Source of the DNA: Deinococcus radiopugnans ATCC 19172
Lineage (GTDB): Bacteria > Deinococcota > Deinococci > Deinococcales > Deinococcaceae
Length of the DNA stretch: 64,000 bases
Direction: 5' to 3'
NCBI RefSeq assembly: GCF_006335125.1
Contig: NZ_VDMO01000002.1
Span: forward strand, 273,947 to 337,946
The translations under genes and the position numbers were made by a program. Shown in pieces: positions 20,254 through 34,274 of the stretch (positions within the stretch are counted from its first letter, which is position 1; every line of letters starts with the position of its first letter). The notes beneath the pieces were generated by a model. It made no database searches. It was not told the DNA's origin and saw only the letters and a list, made by a program, of their open reading frames with translations.

Positions 20254-20778
20254 ATGAGCGGTGTCCCGGTGTCGGAGCTGTTGCGCGAGTATCAGGGCTA
20301 CGTGCTGGCCTACCGCCTGCGCGCCGCCGTGGGCGGGCGGGTGGCGCCGGGGGGCGAACAGCTGACCCTGCCCGAATACGCCGCCACGCGCAACGAGCGG
20401 CAGGATCTGGCGCGCAGCCTGATCAAGCACGGGCTGGACGCTGCCCGGATGCACCGACTGGACGGTCTGTCCGACACGCTGATGTTCGGGTTCTGGCTGA
20501 ATCCCGCCGAGGTGGCCGCCTTTCTGCGGGCCGCCATTCACGAAGGCAGTCACCCGGCCCTGGGCCGGCCCGACGCCTTCGCCGCGCTGCTGACCGCCAG
20601 CGAACGCGCGCGGCTGGGCCACAGCGGCGTGCAGCAGGTCTGCGCCCACCATCTGGCGTGCCTGACCCTGGCGGCCCCGATGCTGGACCCGGACGGACTG
20701 TCCCGCGCGTGGCAACGCATCGAGGACACCACGCCGCCGCTGTTCCTGGATGAGCTGGTGGCGACTGGCGCGGCGTGA
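20254..20778 (+). CDS. hypothetical protein preceding the ComF gene
   Basis: I do not recognise a domain in this 174-residue helical protein. It contains a conserved-looking CAHHLACLTLAAPM segment near residue 130. It has no membrane helix. Its stop overlaps the GTG start of the ComF-family gene, so the two are translated together, and a link to competence or DNA metabolism is possible but unproven. Confidence 0.65.
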   Translation: MSGVPVSELLREYQGYVLAYRLRAAVGGRVAPGGEQLTLPEYAATRNERQDLARSLIKHGLDAARMHRLDGLSDTLMFGFWLNPAEVAAFLRAAIHEGSHPALGRPDAFAALLTASERARLGHSGVQQVCAHHLACLTLAAPMLDPDGLSRAWQRIEDTTPPLFLDELVATGAA

Positions 20779-21407
20779 ACGACCGGCTGGCCGGATGGTG
20801 GCGGGCCCTGCTGCCCCGCGCCTGCCCCGGCTGCGGCGCGCAACTGGGCGCCGAGGTGGGCCTGTGCCGCGCGTGCCGCGCCGGATTGCACGCGCAGGTG
20901 GAATCCCACAGTCTACTGCGTCCCCGTCCGCAGCCGCATCTGGTGAGCCTGGGCCGTTACCGGGGCGTGCCGCGCCGGGCCGTCCGCGCCCTGAAATTTG
21001 GCGGGGCGCGTGAGCTGGCCGGCGTGCTGGGCGGGGCGCTGGCCGCAGGTGTGCCGCCGCAGTGGAACGTGGGCGCGGTGGTGCCGGTGCCGCTGCATCC
21101 GGCCCGGCAGCGCCAGCGCGGTTACAACCAGGCGGAACTGCTGGCCCGTGAGGTGGCCCGTCAACTGGGCGTACCGTGTGTGGAGGCGCTGCGCCGGACC
21201 CGCGCCACAGCTCAGCAGGCCCGGCAGCACGCCGCGGGGCGCAACGAGATGGCCGGGGCCTTCGCAGTCAGGCCGGGTCGGCTTCCCCCTGGACCCATCC
21301 TGCTGCTCGACGACGTGATGACATCTGGAAGCACCCTTATCGCCTGTCAAGACGCCCTGCACGCGGCAGGCATTGCAGAGGTCTACGTCGCGGTGGTGGC
21401 CCGCTGA
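20775..21407 (+). CDS. ComF family phosphoribosyltransferase-like protein
   Basis: The 210-residue product has the ComF layout: an N-terminal zinc-finger-like region (CPGCGAQ then CRACRAGL, residues about 16-36), the RAVRALKFGG block, VPVPLHPARQRQRGYNQAELLA, and a PRPP-binding loop LLLDDVMTSGSTL near the C-terminus. ComF proteins assist uptake of transforming DNA, probably at the cytosolic side, fitting the natural competence of many Deinococcus. The GTG start overlaps the upstream stop (GTGA). Confidence 0.9.
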   Translation: MNDRLAGWWRALLPRACPGCGAQLGAEVGLCRACRAGLHAQVESHSLLRPRPQPHLVSLGRYRGVPRRAVRALKFGGARELAGVLGGALAAGVPPQWNVGAVVPVPLHPARQRQRGYNQAELLAREVARQLGVPCVEALRRTRATAQQARQHAAGRNEMAGAFAVRPGRLPPGPILLLDDVMTSGSTLIACQDALHAAGIAEVYVAVVAR

Positions 21408-21413
21408 GGGCGC

Positions 21414-21830
21414 TCACTCCGAAGCGTGGATCTGCTCGCGCAGCCACAGCATCAGCGCCTGGGCGCTGGCCGGGTTGGTGGCCAGCGGAATGTCGTGCAC
21501 ATCGCACAGCCGCACCAGGGCGCTGACGTCCGGCTCGTGGGGCTGGGCAGTCAGCGGGTCACGGAAGAAGAACACCGCCAGGACCCGTTCCTCGGCCAGC
21601 CGCGCGCCGATCTGCTGGTCCCCGCCGAGCGGGCCGGACAGCACCCGCTCCACCGTCAGCCCGGTCTGCTTGTGCAGGATGCCCCCGGTGGTGCCGGTCG
21701 CCACCAGATGAAAGCGCGCCAGGGTCTCGCGGTGGGCCAGCGCGAACATCGCCAGTTCCAGCTTCTTCTTGTCGTGTGCGATCAGGGCCACCTGCCGCGC
21801 GCCAGCAGTTCCGGGGAGGGGTGCGGTCAT
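21414..21830 (-). CDS. mgsA: methylglyoxal synthase
   Basis: The 138-residue enzyme converts dihydroxyacetone phosphate to methylglyoxal, a bypass of lower glycolysis when phosphate is scarce. It has ALIAHDKKK, the VATGTTGG phosphate loop, [13 protein letters not shown], a conserved [15 protein letters not shown] segment and a late NPASAQAL. Length is normal for the family. CACAAT lies 6 nt before the ATG, pointing to a leaderless mRNA. A longer frame upstream would run through a terminator and is not used. Confidence 0.9.
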   Translation of the reverse strand: MTAPLPGTAGARQVALIAHDKKKLELAMFALAHRETLARFHLVATGTTGGILHKQTGLTVERVLSGPLGGDQQIGARLAEERVLAVFFFRDPLTAQPHEPDVSALVRLCDVHDIPLATNPASAQALMLWLREQIHASE

Positions 21831-21883
21831 CCAGGCATTGTGGCATGGGCAAGCCAGTCCCCAGATCCGCCTCGCCCGACCGG

Positions 21884-21913
21884 AAAAAAGGCTGGGACGT
21901 ACATGCCCCAGCC
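21884..21913 (-). terminator. terminator of the SRPBCC gene
   Basis: On the minus strand GGCTGGG pairs with CCCAGCC (21907-21913 with 21890-21896), followed by TTTTTT. It lies 20 bp past the stop of the SRPBCC gene. Confidence 0.85.
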
Positions 21914-21933
21914 TCGCTGCATCCGGTGACGGC

Positions 21934-22581
21934 TCAGTTCTTGTCGCTGCCCTCGAAGGTGGCCTTGAACGTCTGCAGGTCCTCGGCGATCTGCTGGCTG
22001 GGCTCCTCGCCGAACAGCTTGGCGACGGCGGCGCCCAGCGGTCCGGCCGGGGGGCGGTAGCTGAGGGCCACGTGTACGCGGGTGCCGCCGTTGGGCAGTT
22101 CCTCGAACTGCACGCTGCCCGCATTGTCTACCGTGGCGCCGGGCAGCGAGTGCCAGCCGATGCGCTGACCCGGCTTGTCGTTGACGATCTCGGCTTCCCA
22201 CTCGACGTGGGTGCCCAGCGGGGCCTTGGCCACCCAGCGGCTGCGCTTGTCGTCCAGCTCGGTCACGCTTTCCAGGTGGCTCATGATCCGGGGCAGGTTT
22301 TCCAGCTTGCGCCAGTAGTCGTAGACGCCCTGCGTGGGCCGGTCGATCACGACGCTGTGCTCCACGAAGATGGGCTTGGCCGTGGCCGCGCCGCCGCCGC
22401 CCACCGCCGCCATCACCGGATCATTGCCGGTGGCCGCACGGTAGGCCAGGTAACCGCCCACCGCCGCCATGCCCAGGCCCAGCACACCGCGCTTGCGCAG
22501 GCCCATCAGCAGCAGGGCACCGCCGGCTGCGCCACCGATCAGACGGGTCTGGTCCATTCCACTGTCTTCTGTTTTTGTCAT
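21934..22581 (-). CDS. membrane-anchored SRPBCC (START-like) protein
   Basis: The 215-residue protein has a Gly/Ala-rich N-terminal region with one or two hydrophobic segments (about 14-52) and then a polyketide-cyclase/START-like SRPBCC domain (about 70-205): [35 protein letters not shown] and [13 protein letters not shown]. Such domains bind hydrophobic ligands. The combination is common in stress-related proteins of radiation-resistant and soil bacteria. CGGAGG stands ideally before the ATG and a strong terminator follows. Confidence 0.8.
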   Translation of the reverse strand: MTKTEDSGMDQTRLIGGAAGGALLLMGLRKRGVLGLGMAAVGGYLAYRAATGNDPVMAAVGGGGAATAKPIFVEHSVVIDRPTQGVYDYWRKLENLPRIMSHLESVTELDDKRSRWVAKAPLGTHVEWEAEIVNDKPGQRIGWHSLPGATVDNAGSVQFEELPNGGTRVHVALSYRPPAGPLGAAVAKLFGEEPSQQIAEDLQTFKATFEGSDKN

Positions 22582-22691
22582 GGTTGATCCTCCGTTCAGC
22601 GGCAGTCTACGGGTTGGGGGTGGGGAAGCGGTGAAAGGTAAACCAATCCAGAATGTGCGCGTCCGGCTGCGGCGCCCGCCTCACCTGAGGG

Positions 22692-22901
22692 TCAGGATTC
22701 GGGAGACTCGGGTTCGGCGCCGGGTGTGCCCTGCTGTTCATGCTGCTCCTCAATCTGGTCGGTGGCCGCGCGGTCAGAGGCGGTGGCCGGGCCACCCTGC
22801 AACTGTGGATCGAGGTTGGTGTTGGCCCCGTAGGTGCTGGCCGCGCCGCCCTCGTGGGTATCCATGTCGATGGGGGTGCTGGCGGGTTTTCCTTCTCCCA
22901 T
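22692..22901 (-). CDS. small acidic hypothetical protein (69 aa)
   Basis: The 69-residue product is rich in Glu, Gln, Ala and Thr with no hydrophobic core, so it is probably disordered. It has a strong AGGAGG upstream of the ATG, which supports a real gene. It contains DMDTHEGGAASTYGANTNLD near the middle. I know no function; hydrophilic small proteins of this kind are often stress-associated. It lies 110 bp upstream of the SRPBCC gene on the same strand. Confidence 0.6.
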   Translation of the reverse strand: MGEGKPASTPIDMDTHEGGAASTYGANTNLDPQLQGGPATASDRAATDQIEEQHEQQGTPGAEPESPES

Positions 22902-23081
22902 GTGGCGTGACCTCCTGAAGGTCCTGAATGTGAAGTCCTGAATGTGTGGTGGGGGTATCCTGGCGCACTTCTGCCGGCAGAAGGTGTGCGGCCCTTGACC
23001 TGGGGTTGAGCTGGAAAGGCTCAGGCTGGCCGGCAGGGTAAAAGGCGGGATCGACTCCCCCTTCAAACCCGCGCCATGCTC

Positions 23082-23087
23082 TAGGCT
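23082..23087 (+). promoter_or_regulatory. -10 box before the DMT transporter
   Basis: TAGGCT lies 9 nt before the ATG at 23097. The promoter would produce an mRNA with almost no leader. Confidence 0.4.
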
Positions 23088-23096
23088 GGCGGGCGT

Positions 23097-24038
23097 ATGA
23101 GCGCTCTCCCGTCCCCCCACCACGAAGGTCTGGACCCCCTGTCGCTGACGGCCATCCTGGTGACCCTGGTGTTCTGGGCCTCGGCTTTTGCGGGCATCCG
23201 GGCAGGCCTGGAGGCGTTCTCGCCGGGCCACCTGACGCTGTACCGCTTTGGGGTGGCGGCGGTGGCGCTGGGCGTGTACGCGCTGGTCACGCGCATTCCG
23301 CTGCCTGGAAAGGGCGATCTGGCCCGCATCTTCGGCCTCAGCTTCATGGGCATCACGCTGTACCACGTCCTGCTCAATTCCGGGGAGGTCAGCGTGCCCG
23401 CCGGCACCGCCAGCCTGATCATCGCGGCGGGGCCGGTGATCACGGCGCTGCTGGCCACCCGGTTTGGGGGCGAGCGACTGAACGCGCTGGGCTGGCTGGG
23501 CACGCTGGTCAGCCTGGGCGGCGTGGCCCTGATCGTGCTGGGCAGCGGTCAGGGCGTGAGTTTCACGCAGGGCGCATTGTTAATCCTGGGCGCGGCGCTG
23601 TTCACCAGCATCTACTTCGTGTTTCAGAAACCGCTGCTGCGGCGCATGAATCCGCTGCACTTCACGGTGTGGTCCCTGCTGCTGGGCGCCCTGCCCCTGC
23701 TGGTCTTTCTGCCCGGTTTTGCAGGCGAGCTGCGGGCCGCGCCGCTCTCGGCCCATCTGGCCCTGATCTACCTGGGACTGTTTCCCTCGGCGCTGGCGTA
23801 CCTGACCTGGACCTTCGCGCTGTCACGGGTGCCGGCCAGCACCACCACGTCGTTTCTCTACGTCAGCCCGGTGCTGGCTATTCTGATCGCGATGGTGTGG
23901 CTGGGCGAGCTGCCGCGGCCCGTCACGCTGCTGGGCGGCGCGGTGGCGGTGGCCGGGGTGGTGCTGGTCAACACGCTGGGCCGTCCCCGCCGGGCGCCCG
24001 CCCAGGAGCCACAGCTTCAGGAGCCGCTGGAAGCATGA
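23097..24038 (+). CDS. EamA/DMT family transporter
   Basis: The 313-residue membrane protein shows about ten hydrophobic helices arranged as two EamA repeats (about 15-145 and 160-295), with [20 protein letters not shown] in the first and [19 protein letters not shown] in the second. Such proteins export or exchange small metabolites; the substrate is unknown. It overlaps the next gene by ATGA, so a joint function with the fused ABC transporter is likely. Confidence 0.85.
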   Translation: MSALPSPHHEGLDPLSLTAILVTLVFWASAFAGIRAGLEAFSPGHLTLYRFGVAAVALGVYALVTRIPLPGKGDLARIFGLSFMGITLYHVLLNSGEVSVPAGTASLIIAAGPVITALLATRFGGERLNALGWLGTLVSLGGVALIVLGSGQGVSFTQGALLILGAALFTSIYFVFQKPLLRRMNPLHFTVWSLLLGALPLLVFLPGFAGELRAAPLSAHLALIYLGLFPSALAYLTWTFALSRVPASTTTSFLYVSPVLAILIAMVWLGELPRPVTLLGGAVAVAGVVLVNTLGRPRRAPAQEPQLQEPLEA

Positions 24039-25537
24039 GCGCCCCCGCCGCCGAACAGCCGCCTGCCCCACCCGCCGACGCGCCCATCGTGCTGGAGGAC
24101 GTGAGTGTGCGCCTGGGCAGCGAGATGATCCTGAACGGCGTCACGCTGGACGTGCGCCGGGGCGAATTCCTGGCGCTGATCGGCCCCAGTGGCGGGGGCA
24201 AAAGCACCCTCCTGCGGGTGATCGCCGGATTGCTGGCCCCGCTGTCCGGCACGGTTCGGGTGGAGTCGGCCCCGGCCCTGGTGTTTCAGGATTACCGCCT
24301 GCTGCCGTGGCGCACGGCGCTGCGCAACGTGGCCCTGCCCGCCGATCTGGGGGCCGGAGGCGGCCTGCCCCCGAAAGAGGCGCTGCATCTGGTGGGCATG
24401 GACGCCTACGCGGGCTACTTCCCGGCGCACCTGTCGGGCGGCATGCGGGCGCGGGTGGCGCTGGCCCGCGCGCTGGCCCAGAGCGGCGACGTGCTGCTGC
24501 TGGACGAGCCGTTTGCCGCCCTGGACGCCCTGGTGCGCGAGCGCTTCAACGACGAGCTGCGGCACCTGCACGAGAAGACCGGGCGCACCACCGTACTGGT
24601 GACCCACTCCATCCGCGAGGCGGTGTGGCTGGCCGACCGGGTGGCGGTGCTGCGCAACGGCCGGATCGTGGAGATCCTGGACACGCGCGGCGAGGGCCGG
24701 GTCAGCGCCTACACCGACGGCCTGGAAGCAAGGTTGCGCGGCGTGCTGGGCACCGGCGACAGCACCCGGCTGCGAACGCCCGCCCGCGAGCGCCTGAGCC
24801 TGTCGGGGCTGCTGCCGCTGGCGGCCATCGCGCTGGGCCTGCTGGGCTGGCAGCTGGCCGCCACCCGTCTGAACCAGCCCTTCTTGCTGCCCACGCCCGC
24901 CGCCGTGTGGCGCGAACTGACGGGCACCTTTCCGGAGCTGGCCGCCGCCTTCTGGGTCACGGCCCGCACGGCGCTGGCGGGGCTGGTGATCGGGGGTCTG
25001 GTGGGCGTGGTGATCGGGTACCCGCTGGCGAAATTCCGGCCGCTGGAGCGCTTCTTCAGCCCATTCATCATCGCCGCGCAGAGCACGCCCATCGTGATTC
25101 TCGCGCCGCTGCTGGTGTCGTGGCTGGGCTTCGGCTTCGTGCCGGCGGTGGTGGTGTCGGCCCTGAGCGCCCTGTACCCGATCATGATCGCCACCCTGGT
25201 CGGCGTGCGCGAGGTGGACCGCACCTTTTACGAGCTGTTCGGCAGCCTGCGCGCCACCGCGCTGCAGCGCCTGACGCGGCTGGAACTGCCCGGCGCCCTG
25301 CCGGTGATGCTGGGCGGCCTGCGTCTGGCCGCCAGCCTCGCCCTGATCGGCGCGGTGGTGTGGGAATTCGTGGACGCCAACCAGGAGGGGCTGGGGCTGG
25401 CCGTGCAGGTGGCCGGCACCTACCAGAACAAGGCCGCGCAGTTCGCCGCCATCGCCCTGCTGATCCTCTTCGGCGTGCTGATCTACGCCGTGATCACGTG
25501 GCTGGAACGCGCGGTGATGCGGCGGCGCGGGCGGTAG
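24035..25537 (+). CDS. fused ABC transporter ATPase-permease (nitrate/sulfonate type)
   Basis: The 500-residue protein holds, in one chain, the ATPase and the permease that are normally separate in SsuBC/TauBC/ThiXZ-type importers. Residues 20-235 are the ATPase: GPSGGGKST (Walker A), FQDYRLLPW (Q loop), [14 protein letters not shown] (signature), [11 protein letters not shown] (Walker B) and THSIREAV (H loop). Residues about 255-495 are a binding-protein-dependent permease with about six helices and the coupling-loop motif [20 protein letters not shown]. The lipid-permease fusion of exporters is different: there the membrane part precedes the ATPase. No binding protein gene is adjacent. Candidate substrates are sulfonates, pyrimidine or riboflavin precursors. 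Confidence 0.85.
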   Translation: MSAPAAEQPPAPPADAPIVLEDVSVRLGSEMILNGVTLDVRRGEFLALIGPSGGGKSTLLRVIAGLLAPLSGTVRVESAPALVFQDYRLLPWRTALRNVALPADLGAGGGLPPKEALHLVGMDAYAGYFPAHLSGGMRARVALARALAQSGDVLLLDEPFAALDALVRERFNDELRHLHEKTGRTTVLVTHSIREAVWLADRVAVLRNGRIVEILDTRGEGRVSAYTDGLEARLRGVLGTGDSTRLRTPARERLSLSGLLPLAAIALGLLGWQLAATRLNQPFLLPTPAAVWRELTGTFPELAAAFWVTARTALAGLVIGGLVGVVIGYPLAKFRPLERFFSPFIIAAQSTPIVILAPLLVSWLGFGFVPAVVVSALSALYPIMIATLVGVREVDRTFYELFGSLRATALQRLTRLELPGALPVMLGGLRLAASLALIGAVVWEFVDANQEGLGLAVQVAGTYQNKAAQFAAIALLILFGVLIYAVITWLERAVMRRRGR

Positions 25538-25569
25538 CCGAACTTCGGACCTGCGCCCGTCTCCCCAAC

Positions 25570-25604
25570 AGAAAGTCCCCCAGCATCTCGCCGGGGGACT
25601 TTCT
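25570..25604. terminator. bidirectional terminator between the ABC gene and tkt
   Basis: A 12-bp perfect stem (25570-25581 with 25593-25604) lies between the convergent ABC and transketolase genes. It has T-rich ends on both strands. Confidence 0.8.
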
Positions 25605-25619
25605 GTGCGGAGACGGGGC

Positions 25620-27602
<1,983 letters not shown>

Positions 27603-27609
27603 GGGGCTC

Positions 27610-27645
27610 ATCCTACCCTGCCCGCCGATTGTGTACCAAGTACAC
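27610..27645 (-). promoter_or_regulatory. tkt promoter with palindromic operator
   Basis: On the minus strand, TAGGAT (27610-27615) is the likely -10 and TTGGTA (27634-27639) the -35, 18 nt apart. The palindrome GTGTAC-TTG-GTACAC (27631-27645) covers the -35. Palindromes of this GTAC type are common for GntR/YtrA regulators, and such a gene is adjacent. Confidence 0.6.
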
Positions 27646-27655
27646 TTATGGACGA

Positions 27656-28084
27656 TTAATCTGCCAGTTCTTCCTCGGTGATGGCGCGCAGGGTCTGTGC
27701 ACTGATCCCGGCGGCCCTCAACTCCTGCAGGCATCGGCGCAGGTCCAGCAGGGCGCCGCGCTGGCCCGCCGCGCTGTCCATCCGCACCCGCGTGCCTGCT
27801 CCGGCGCGGTTCTCGGTCAGGCCGTCGTCCTGCAGCAGGGCGTAGGTCTTGGCCACCGTGTTGGGGGCCAGCCCCAGTGCCGAGGCCACCGCGCGCACGG
27901 CGGGCAGAGCGTCGCCGGGCCGCAGCGTGCCGTCGTGAATGGTCTGCGCCAGCGCCTGCCGCAGCTGCAGGTACACCGGCAGGCGGCTGTGGGCCCCCAC
28001 CTGGGCGGCCAGCAGGCCAAGCAGCTCGGCCTGCCTGGAATGGGGATCGCCAGACGGGATGTCTCTGGACGGGGTGTCGCTCAT
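27656..28084 (-). CDS. GntR (YtrA-like) family transcriptional regulator
   Basis: The 142-residue protein has the GntR winged helix: [53 protein letters not shown] and a wing ending AGAGTRV. The short C-terminal tail of about 40 residues, with no ligand domain, places it in the YtrA-like subgroup. It ends 11 bp before the palindrome in the tkt promoter, so it may repress tkt. AAGGAG lies 14 nt before the chosen ATG, which is rather far; an ATG at 28114 is an alternative start. Confidence 0.8.
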   Translation of the reverse strand: MSDTPSRDIPSGDPHSRQAELLGLLAAQVGAHSRLPVYLQLRQALAQTIHDGTLRPGDALPAVRAVASALGLAPNTVAKTYALLQDDGLTENRAGAGTRVRMDSAAGQRGALLDLRRCLQELRAAGISAQTLRAITEEELAD

Positions 28085-28148
28085 GAAAAGATCAGCGCTC
28101 CTTTGCAGCAGCATGGCACAGGGCCACCGCTCCTCTACTGCCAGCTCC

Positions 28149-29495
<1,347 letters not shown>

Positions 29496-29517
29496 GGTCG
29501 GTCCTCCCTCTCAGGCT

Positions 29518-30183
29518 TCAGGGGTCGTGGGCGCGGTCCAGACAGGCGCGGACCTCGGCGTCGGTCGTCTGGGCGAAGTCGCGGTAGAACTGCCCCACCG
29601 CGGAGAACCCAGGTGGGGTGTGCAGGCAGATCACCTCGTCGGCCAGCGACTCCAGCTCCCGGCAGGTTTCGGGCGGGGCCACCGGGACGGCCACCGCCAC
29701 GCGGGCAGGGGCCAGAGGAGGGGGGAGCAAGGCCCGCACCGCCTGCAGGGCCGCCCGCAGGGTAAAGCCGGTGGCCACGCCGTCGTCGATTAGCAGTGCG
29801 GTCTGTCCGGCCAGCCCCAGAGGCGCGCGGCCCGCCCGGTACACCGCCTCGCGGCGGGCCAGCTCCGCAGCCTCGCGGGCCTCGGCGGCGGCGATGGCCC
29901 CTGCCGACACGCCCAGGCCCCGCACCAGCTCATCGTTCAGCACGCGCACGCCGCCGGGCGCGATGGCCCCCATCGCCACCTCGGCGTGGCCCGGCAATCC
30001 CAATTTGCGGACCACGAAGATATCCAGTGGGGCGCCCAGCGCACGGGCCACCCCGGCGGCCACCGGCACGCCCCCGCGCGGCAGGCCCAGGACCACGGTA
30101 TCCGGCCAGGGGTGCAGGCCGATCAGGTGGGCACCGAGCTGCCGTCCGGCGTCCTGGCGGTTGTGGAAGGGGGCCTGGGTCAT
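29518..30183 (-). CDS. phosphoribosyltransferase family protein
   Basis: The 221-residue protein has a type I PRTase core: VVLGLPRGGVPVAAGVARAL at the N-terminus and the PRPP loop LLIDDGVATGFTL near residue 125. An insertion between them (DELVRGLGV...) is typical of predicted phosphoribosyltransferases found beside erythromycin-esterase-like proteins. The nucleobase or other substrate is unknown. It is the first gene of a two-gene operon. Confidence 0.85.
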   Translation of the reverse strand: MTQAPFHNRQDAGRQLGAHLIGLHPWPDTVVLGLPRGGVPVAAGVARALGAPLDIFVVRKLGLPGHAEVAMGAIAPGGVRVLNDELVRGLGVSAGAIAAAEAREAAELARREAVYRAGRAPLGLAGQTALLIDDGVATGFTLRAALQAVRALLPPPLAPARVAVAVPVAPPETCRELESLADEVICLHTPPGFSAVGQFYRDFAQTTDAEVRACLDRAHDP

Positions 30184-30455
30184 GGGCGCTCACCGCCTAT
30201 CCTGGAGGGCGGCGGCCTGGCCTGGCGCCGGTTGAGCTTCAGGCCCCTTGACCGGGCATTCATGGCGGCTTCAGGCACCCCCTCTCCCCAGCGGCCCGGC
30301 GCAGAGGGAGCGCGGCCTCTTGCCTCCCGGTCCCCGGCTCTGATACTCTTCTTCGGTGCGCGGCCCGGTTGGCTGCTGTCGGCCCGTATGATCCCCGCCA
30401 TCCTTGCGGGTGCAACACCTTCAACATCACCGAAATACATCAGAGGTTTTCCATC

Positions 30456-30704
30456 ATGGTCAAGATTCGCCTGTCCCGCTTCGGTTCCACCCACAACCCC
30501 CACTACCGCATCGTCGTGACCGACAGCCGCGTTTCCCGTGACGGCGGCTACATCGAGAACCTGGGTCACTACGACCCCCGCAAGACCTCCGAGACGTACC
30601 TGAAGGTCAACGCCGAGCGCGCCCAGTACTGGATCGGCGTCGGCGCGCAGCCCACCGACACCGCCCGCCGCCTGCTGAAGTCCCAGGGCGTCAAGTTCTC
30701 CTGA
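30456..30704 (+). CDS. rpsP: 30S ribosomal protein S16
   Basis: The 82-residue protein is a full-length S16: [38 protein letters not shown] and [16 protein letters not shown]. It binds 16S rRNA and helps 30S assembly. AGAGG lies nine bases before the ATG. It heads the common rpsP-khpA-rimM-trmD cluster, but a strong terminator separates it from khpA, so readthrough or khpA's own promoter must supply the later genes. Confidence 0.98.
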   Translation: MVKIRLSRFGSTHNPHYRIVVTDSRVSRDGGYIENLGHYDPRKTSETYLKVNAERAQYWIGVGAQPTDTARRLLKSQGVKFS

Positions 30705-30724
30705 GCGCACACTTCAAGACGAGA

Positions 30725-30746
30725 GGCCCCTGCGGGGGCCTTTTTT
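30725..30746 (+). terminator. terminator between rpsP and khpA
   Basis: GGCCCC pairs with GGGGCC (30725-30730 with 30735-30740) around a TGCG loop, followed by six T. Confidence 0.9.
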
Positions 30747-30791
30747 CATGCCGGCCCCTCCCCTGTCAGCGTTGCGTCACACCGCGCCCTT

Positions 30792-30797
30792 TAGAAT
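30792..30797 (+). promoter_or_regulatory. -10 box of a leaderless promoter (khpA)
   Basis: TAGAAT lies 7 nt before the khpA ATG, downstream of the rpsP terminator. Confidence 0.6.
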
Positions 30798-30804
30798 GCA
30801 CGCC

Positions 30805-31044
30805 ATGAAGAGCGATCCGACTGACCTGACCCTGTTCCTGGCACAAAGTGTGGTGGATCAGCCGTCGCTGGTGCGCGTGGTCAAGCGCGGCCCCACCGTC
30901 ATGGTGCGCGTCGCCCCCGGCGAGGAAGGCCGCTTGATCGGACGGCAGGGCCGCGTCATTCAGGCGATCCGCACGCTGGTGCGCGCCGCCAGCGATCCCC
31001 GCGAGCGCGTGAACGTCGATCTGGACGCCCCGCGCAAGGGTTGA
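30805..31044 (+). CDS. khpA: KH-domain RNA-binding protein KhpA
   Basis: The 79-residue protein is a single KH domain with the GRLIGRQGRVIQAIRTLV motif. KhpA pairs with the Jag/KhpB protein to bind RNA and influence cell shape and division in other bacteria. A khpB/jag gene is also in this window at 49.6-50.2 kb. It uses its own leaderless-type promoter and its stop overlaps a possible TTG of rimM, just before the rimM ATG. Confidence 0.9.
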   Translation: MKSDPTDLTLFLAQSVVDQPSLVRVVKRGPTVMVRVAPGEEGRLIGRQGRVIQAIRTLVRAASDPRERVNVDLDAPRKG

Positions 31045-31046
31045 CC

Positions 31047-31619
31047 ATGAGCGAAGCGAACACCGCCGGCACCGAAGTCACCCGCCTGGGTCACTTCCTG
31101 GGACCGCACGGCGTCCAGGGAGGCGTCAAGGTGTACGTGCTGGGAGACGCCGCGCAGTTTAGGGGGCTCAAACGGGTCTACGTCGAGGGACGCGGCTGGC
31201 TCAAGATCATGCGGACCACCCCGCTGGCTCCCGGCGTGGCCTTGCAACTGGCGGGCCTGTCCTCGCGCGAGGGGGCCGAGGCGCTGCGCGGCCTGAACGT
31301 CTACGCCGCCGACGACGAACTGCCCATCCCCGAAGACGGGGTGTACTACTTCCACGAACTGCGCGGCCTGACCCTCAGCGACGCGGAAGGTGTGGAACTG
31401 GGAACGGTGAAAGATGTGCTGGACGCCGGACATCAGGACCTGCTGGTGGTCACGCACGGCGGCGGGGAGGCGCTGATTCCGCTGCAGGCGCCATATGTCA
31501 CGGTCCACCTGAATGCCAAGCAGCGCCCGCAGTCGCTCTCGCTGACTGCCGACGCGCCGGAAGGCTTGCTGGGCGAGGCCGACGAGAACATAGCCGAACC
31601 GGATCGGGACGGCGCTTGA
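31047..31619 (+). CDS. rimM: ribosome maturation factor RimM
   Basis: The 190-residue protein has the two RimM modules: an N-terminal beta barrel ([20 protein letters not shown]) and a PRC-barrel ([32 protein letters not shown]). It assists 16S processing and 30S assembly with S19. The ATG at 31047 has AAGGG six bases upstream; a TTG at 31041 overlapping the khpA stop is an alternative. The acidic tail is slightly longer than usual. Confidence 0.95.
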   Translation: MSEANTAGTEVTRLGHFLGPHGVQGGVKVYVLGDAAQFRGLKRVYVEGRGWLKIMRTTPLAPGVALQLAGLSSREGAEALRGLNVYAADDELPIPEDGVYYFHELRGLTLSDAEGVELGTVKDVLDAGHQDLLVVTHGGGEALIPLQAPYVTVHLNAKQRPQSLSLTADAPEGLLGEADENIAEPDRDGA

Positions 31620-31629
31620 GCCTTTCTCC

Positions 31630-32442
31630 ATGTTAACCTTCTCGTTTTTAACCCTTTTTCCGGAGCTGCTGGCCCCCTTCGCGGGCGAGGCGATTCTCGG
31701 CAAGGCCAGGGAACGCGGACTGCTGCACGTGAATCTGGTGCACCTGCGCGACTTCTCGGACAACCGGCACCTGAAAGTCGATGACACGCCCTACGGCGGC
31801 GGCGCGGGCATGGTGATCCGGGTGGACGTGGCCGAGCGCGCCCTCGCCAGCCTGCCCCCGGCGGACGAGGTGATCCTGCTGACCCCGGCGGGGCAGCCCT
31901 TTACCCAGGCGGTGGCCGAGGAACTGGCGCAAAAAGCCCATCTGGCGTTTTTGTGCGGGCGCTACGAGGGCTTCGACGCCCGCACCGAGGGTCTGGTCAC
32001 CCGTGAGCTGAGCATCGGCGACTTCGTGATGATGGGCGGCGAGGCGGCGGCGGCCTGCGTGCTGGAAGCGGTGGCCCGCCTGCGGCCCGGCGTGATCGGT
32101 GACCCCGAGTCGCACCGCACCGACAGCTTCAGCAGCGGCCTGCTGGACTACCCTGAATACACCCGCCCGCCCGAATGGCGCGGCCAGAGCGTCCCGGAGG
32201 TGCTGCGCGGCGGCAACCACGGCGCAGTGGCCCGCTGGCGGCGGGAGCAGGCGCTGGCCCGAACGCTGGCGCGGCGCCCCGACTTGCTGCCGGGCGCGGC
32301 GCTGACGCCGCAGGACACCCAGACGCTGCTGGAGCTGGGCGCGTCGGCGCCGCAGTTGCAGGCCTGGAACGCCCCGCCGCCCCCCCCACCCAGACGGGCC
32401 AGACGTGTGAAAAAGAATGGTGGCAGCGAACAATCCGGCTGA
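31630..32442 (+). CDS. trmD: tRNA (guanine37-N1)-methyltransferase
   Basis: The 270-residue enzyme methylates G37 next to the anticodon to prevent frameshifting. SPOUT marks are present: [46 protein letters not shown] and [14 protein letters not shown], with the C-terminal DNA-like helical domain ending in RRPDLLPG. An extra Pro-rich basic tail ([14 protein letters not shown]) follows the normal end. It begins 10 bp after rimM. Confidence 0.95.
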   Translation: MLTFSFLTLFPELLAPFAGEAILGKARERGLLHVNLVHLRDFSDNRHLKVDDTPYGGGAGMVIRVDVAERALASLPPADEVILLTPAGQPFTQAVAEELAQKAHLAFLCGRYEGFDARTEGLVTRELSIGDFVMMGGEAAAACVLEAVARLRPGVIGDPESHRTDSFSSGLLDYPEYTRPPEWRGQSVPEVLRGGNHGAVARWRREQALARTLARRPDLLPGAALTPQDTQTLLELGASAPQLQAWNAPPPPPPRRARRVKKNGGSEQSG

Positions 32443-32519
32443 ATCCCCGCGCTTTTTACGGTTCTATTGTGGGGTGCGCTCAAGTCCCTGCGGCACATCG
32501 GGCGCACCATGAGGGCCAG

Positions 32520-33125
32520 ATGACCGTTCCCCTGTTTCCCCTGCCCAACCTGGTGCTGTTCCCAGGCGTGGTGCTGCCGCTGTACGTCTTTGAACAGCGC
32601 TACCGTGCGTTGCTCGCGCAGACGCAGGCCAGCGGCGAGCCGTTCGGCATCGTGCAGATCCTGGACACCTCGGAGGAGATCCCGACGCCCTTTCATGAGC
32701 GGGTTTCCAGGGTAGGCACGCTGGCACACCTGCAGCAGGCCGAGACCCACGAGGACGGCACCAGCACCATCGTGGTGGTGGGCGGCGAGCGCTTCACGGT
32801 GGAGGCCTTCGACTTCAGCCACCCCTACCTGAGTGCCGAGGTCCGGCTGTGGCCGCTGGAGGCCGCCCCGCCCGGTCAGGAACAGGTGGTGCAGGCCAGC
32901 GCCCGCAAGCTGCTCAGCGACCTGCTGCGCCTGCGCCCCGCCGAGGCGGACCTGATCCGCGCCAACGCCCCCGAAGACCCCACGCTGCTCGCAAGTTTTG
33001 CCGCCAACCTGCTGCCGGGCCTGGGCGGCCAGGGCCGCGAGGACGCCCTGCGTGCTCCTGGCCTGCTGGACCGTCTGGACGTGCTGCTGGGCGCGGTGCC
33101 CCGTGACATGAAGCTGATGAACTGA
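32520..33125 (+). CDS. LON-substrate-binding-domain protein
   Basis: The 201-residue protein consists of the LON N-terminal (PUA-like) domain without the AAA or protease part: [47 protein letters not shown] and [10 protein letters not shown], followed by a helical region. Such stand-alone proteins may bind unfolded substrates or partner with proteases. GAGGG stands about 6 bp before the ATG. It follows trmD by 77 bp, with a possible TATTGT box at 32465. Confidence 0.85.
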   Translation: MTVPLFPLPNLVLFPGVVLPLYVFEQRYRALLAQTQASGEPFGIVQILDTSEEIPTPFHERVSRVGTLAHLQQAETHEDGTSTIVVVGGERFTVEAFDFSHPYLSAEVRLWPLEAAPPGQEQVVQASARKLLSDLLRLRPAEADLIRANAPEDPTLLASFAANLLPGLGGQGREDALRAPGLLDRLDVLLGAVPRDMKLMN

Positions 33126-33178
33126 CTCACCCGCTCCCCGTCGTATTGGCAGGGCGGGTCAAGTTGCGAGGAGCGTCC

Positions 33179-34261
<1,083 letters not shown>

Positions 34262-34268
34262 GGGGCGG

Positions 34269-34274
34269 ATTGTA
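34269..34274 (-). promoter_or_regulatory. -10 box of a leaderless promoter (FemAB-type gene)
   Basis: TACAAT on the minus strand lies 7 nt before the GTG at 34261. Confidence 0.55.

Noticed and set aside
21831..22124. Longer N-terminus for methylglyoxal synthase.
   Set aside because: It would pass through the SRPBCC terminator and its residues do not resemble the family; normal length starts at 21830.
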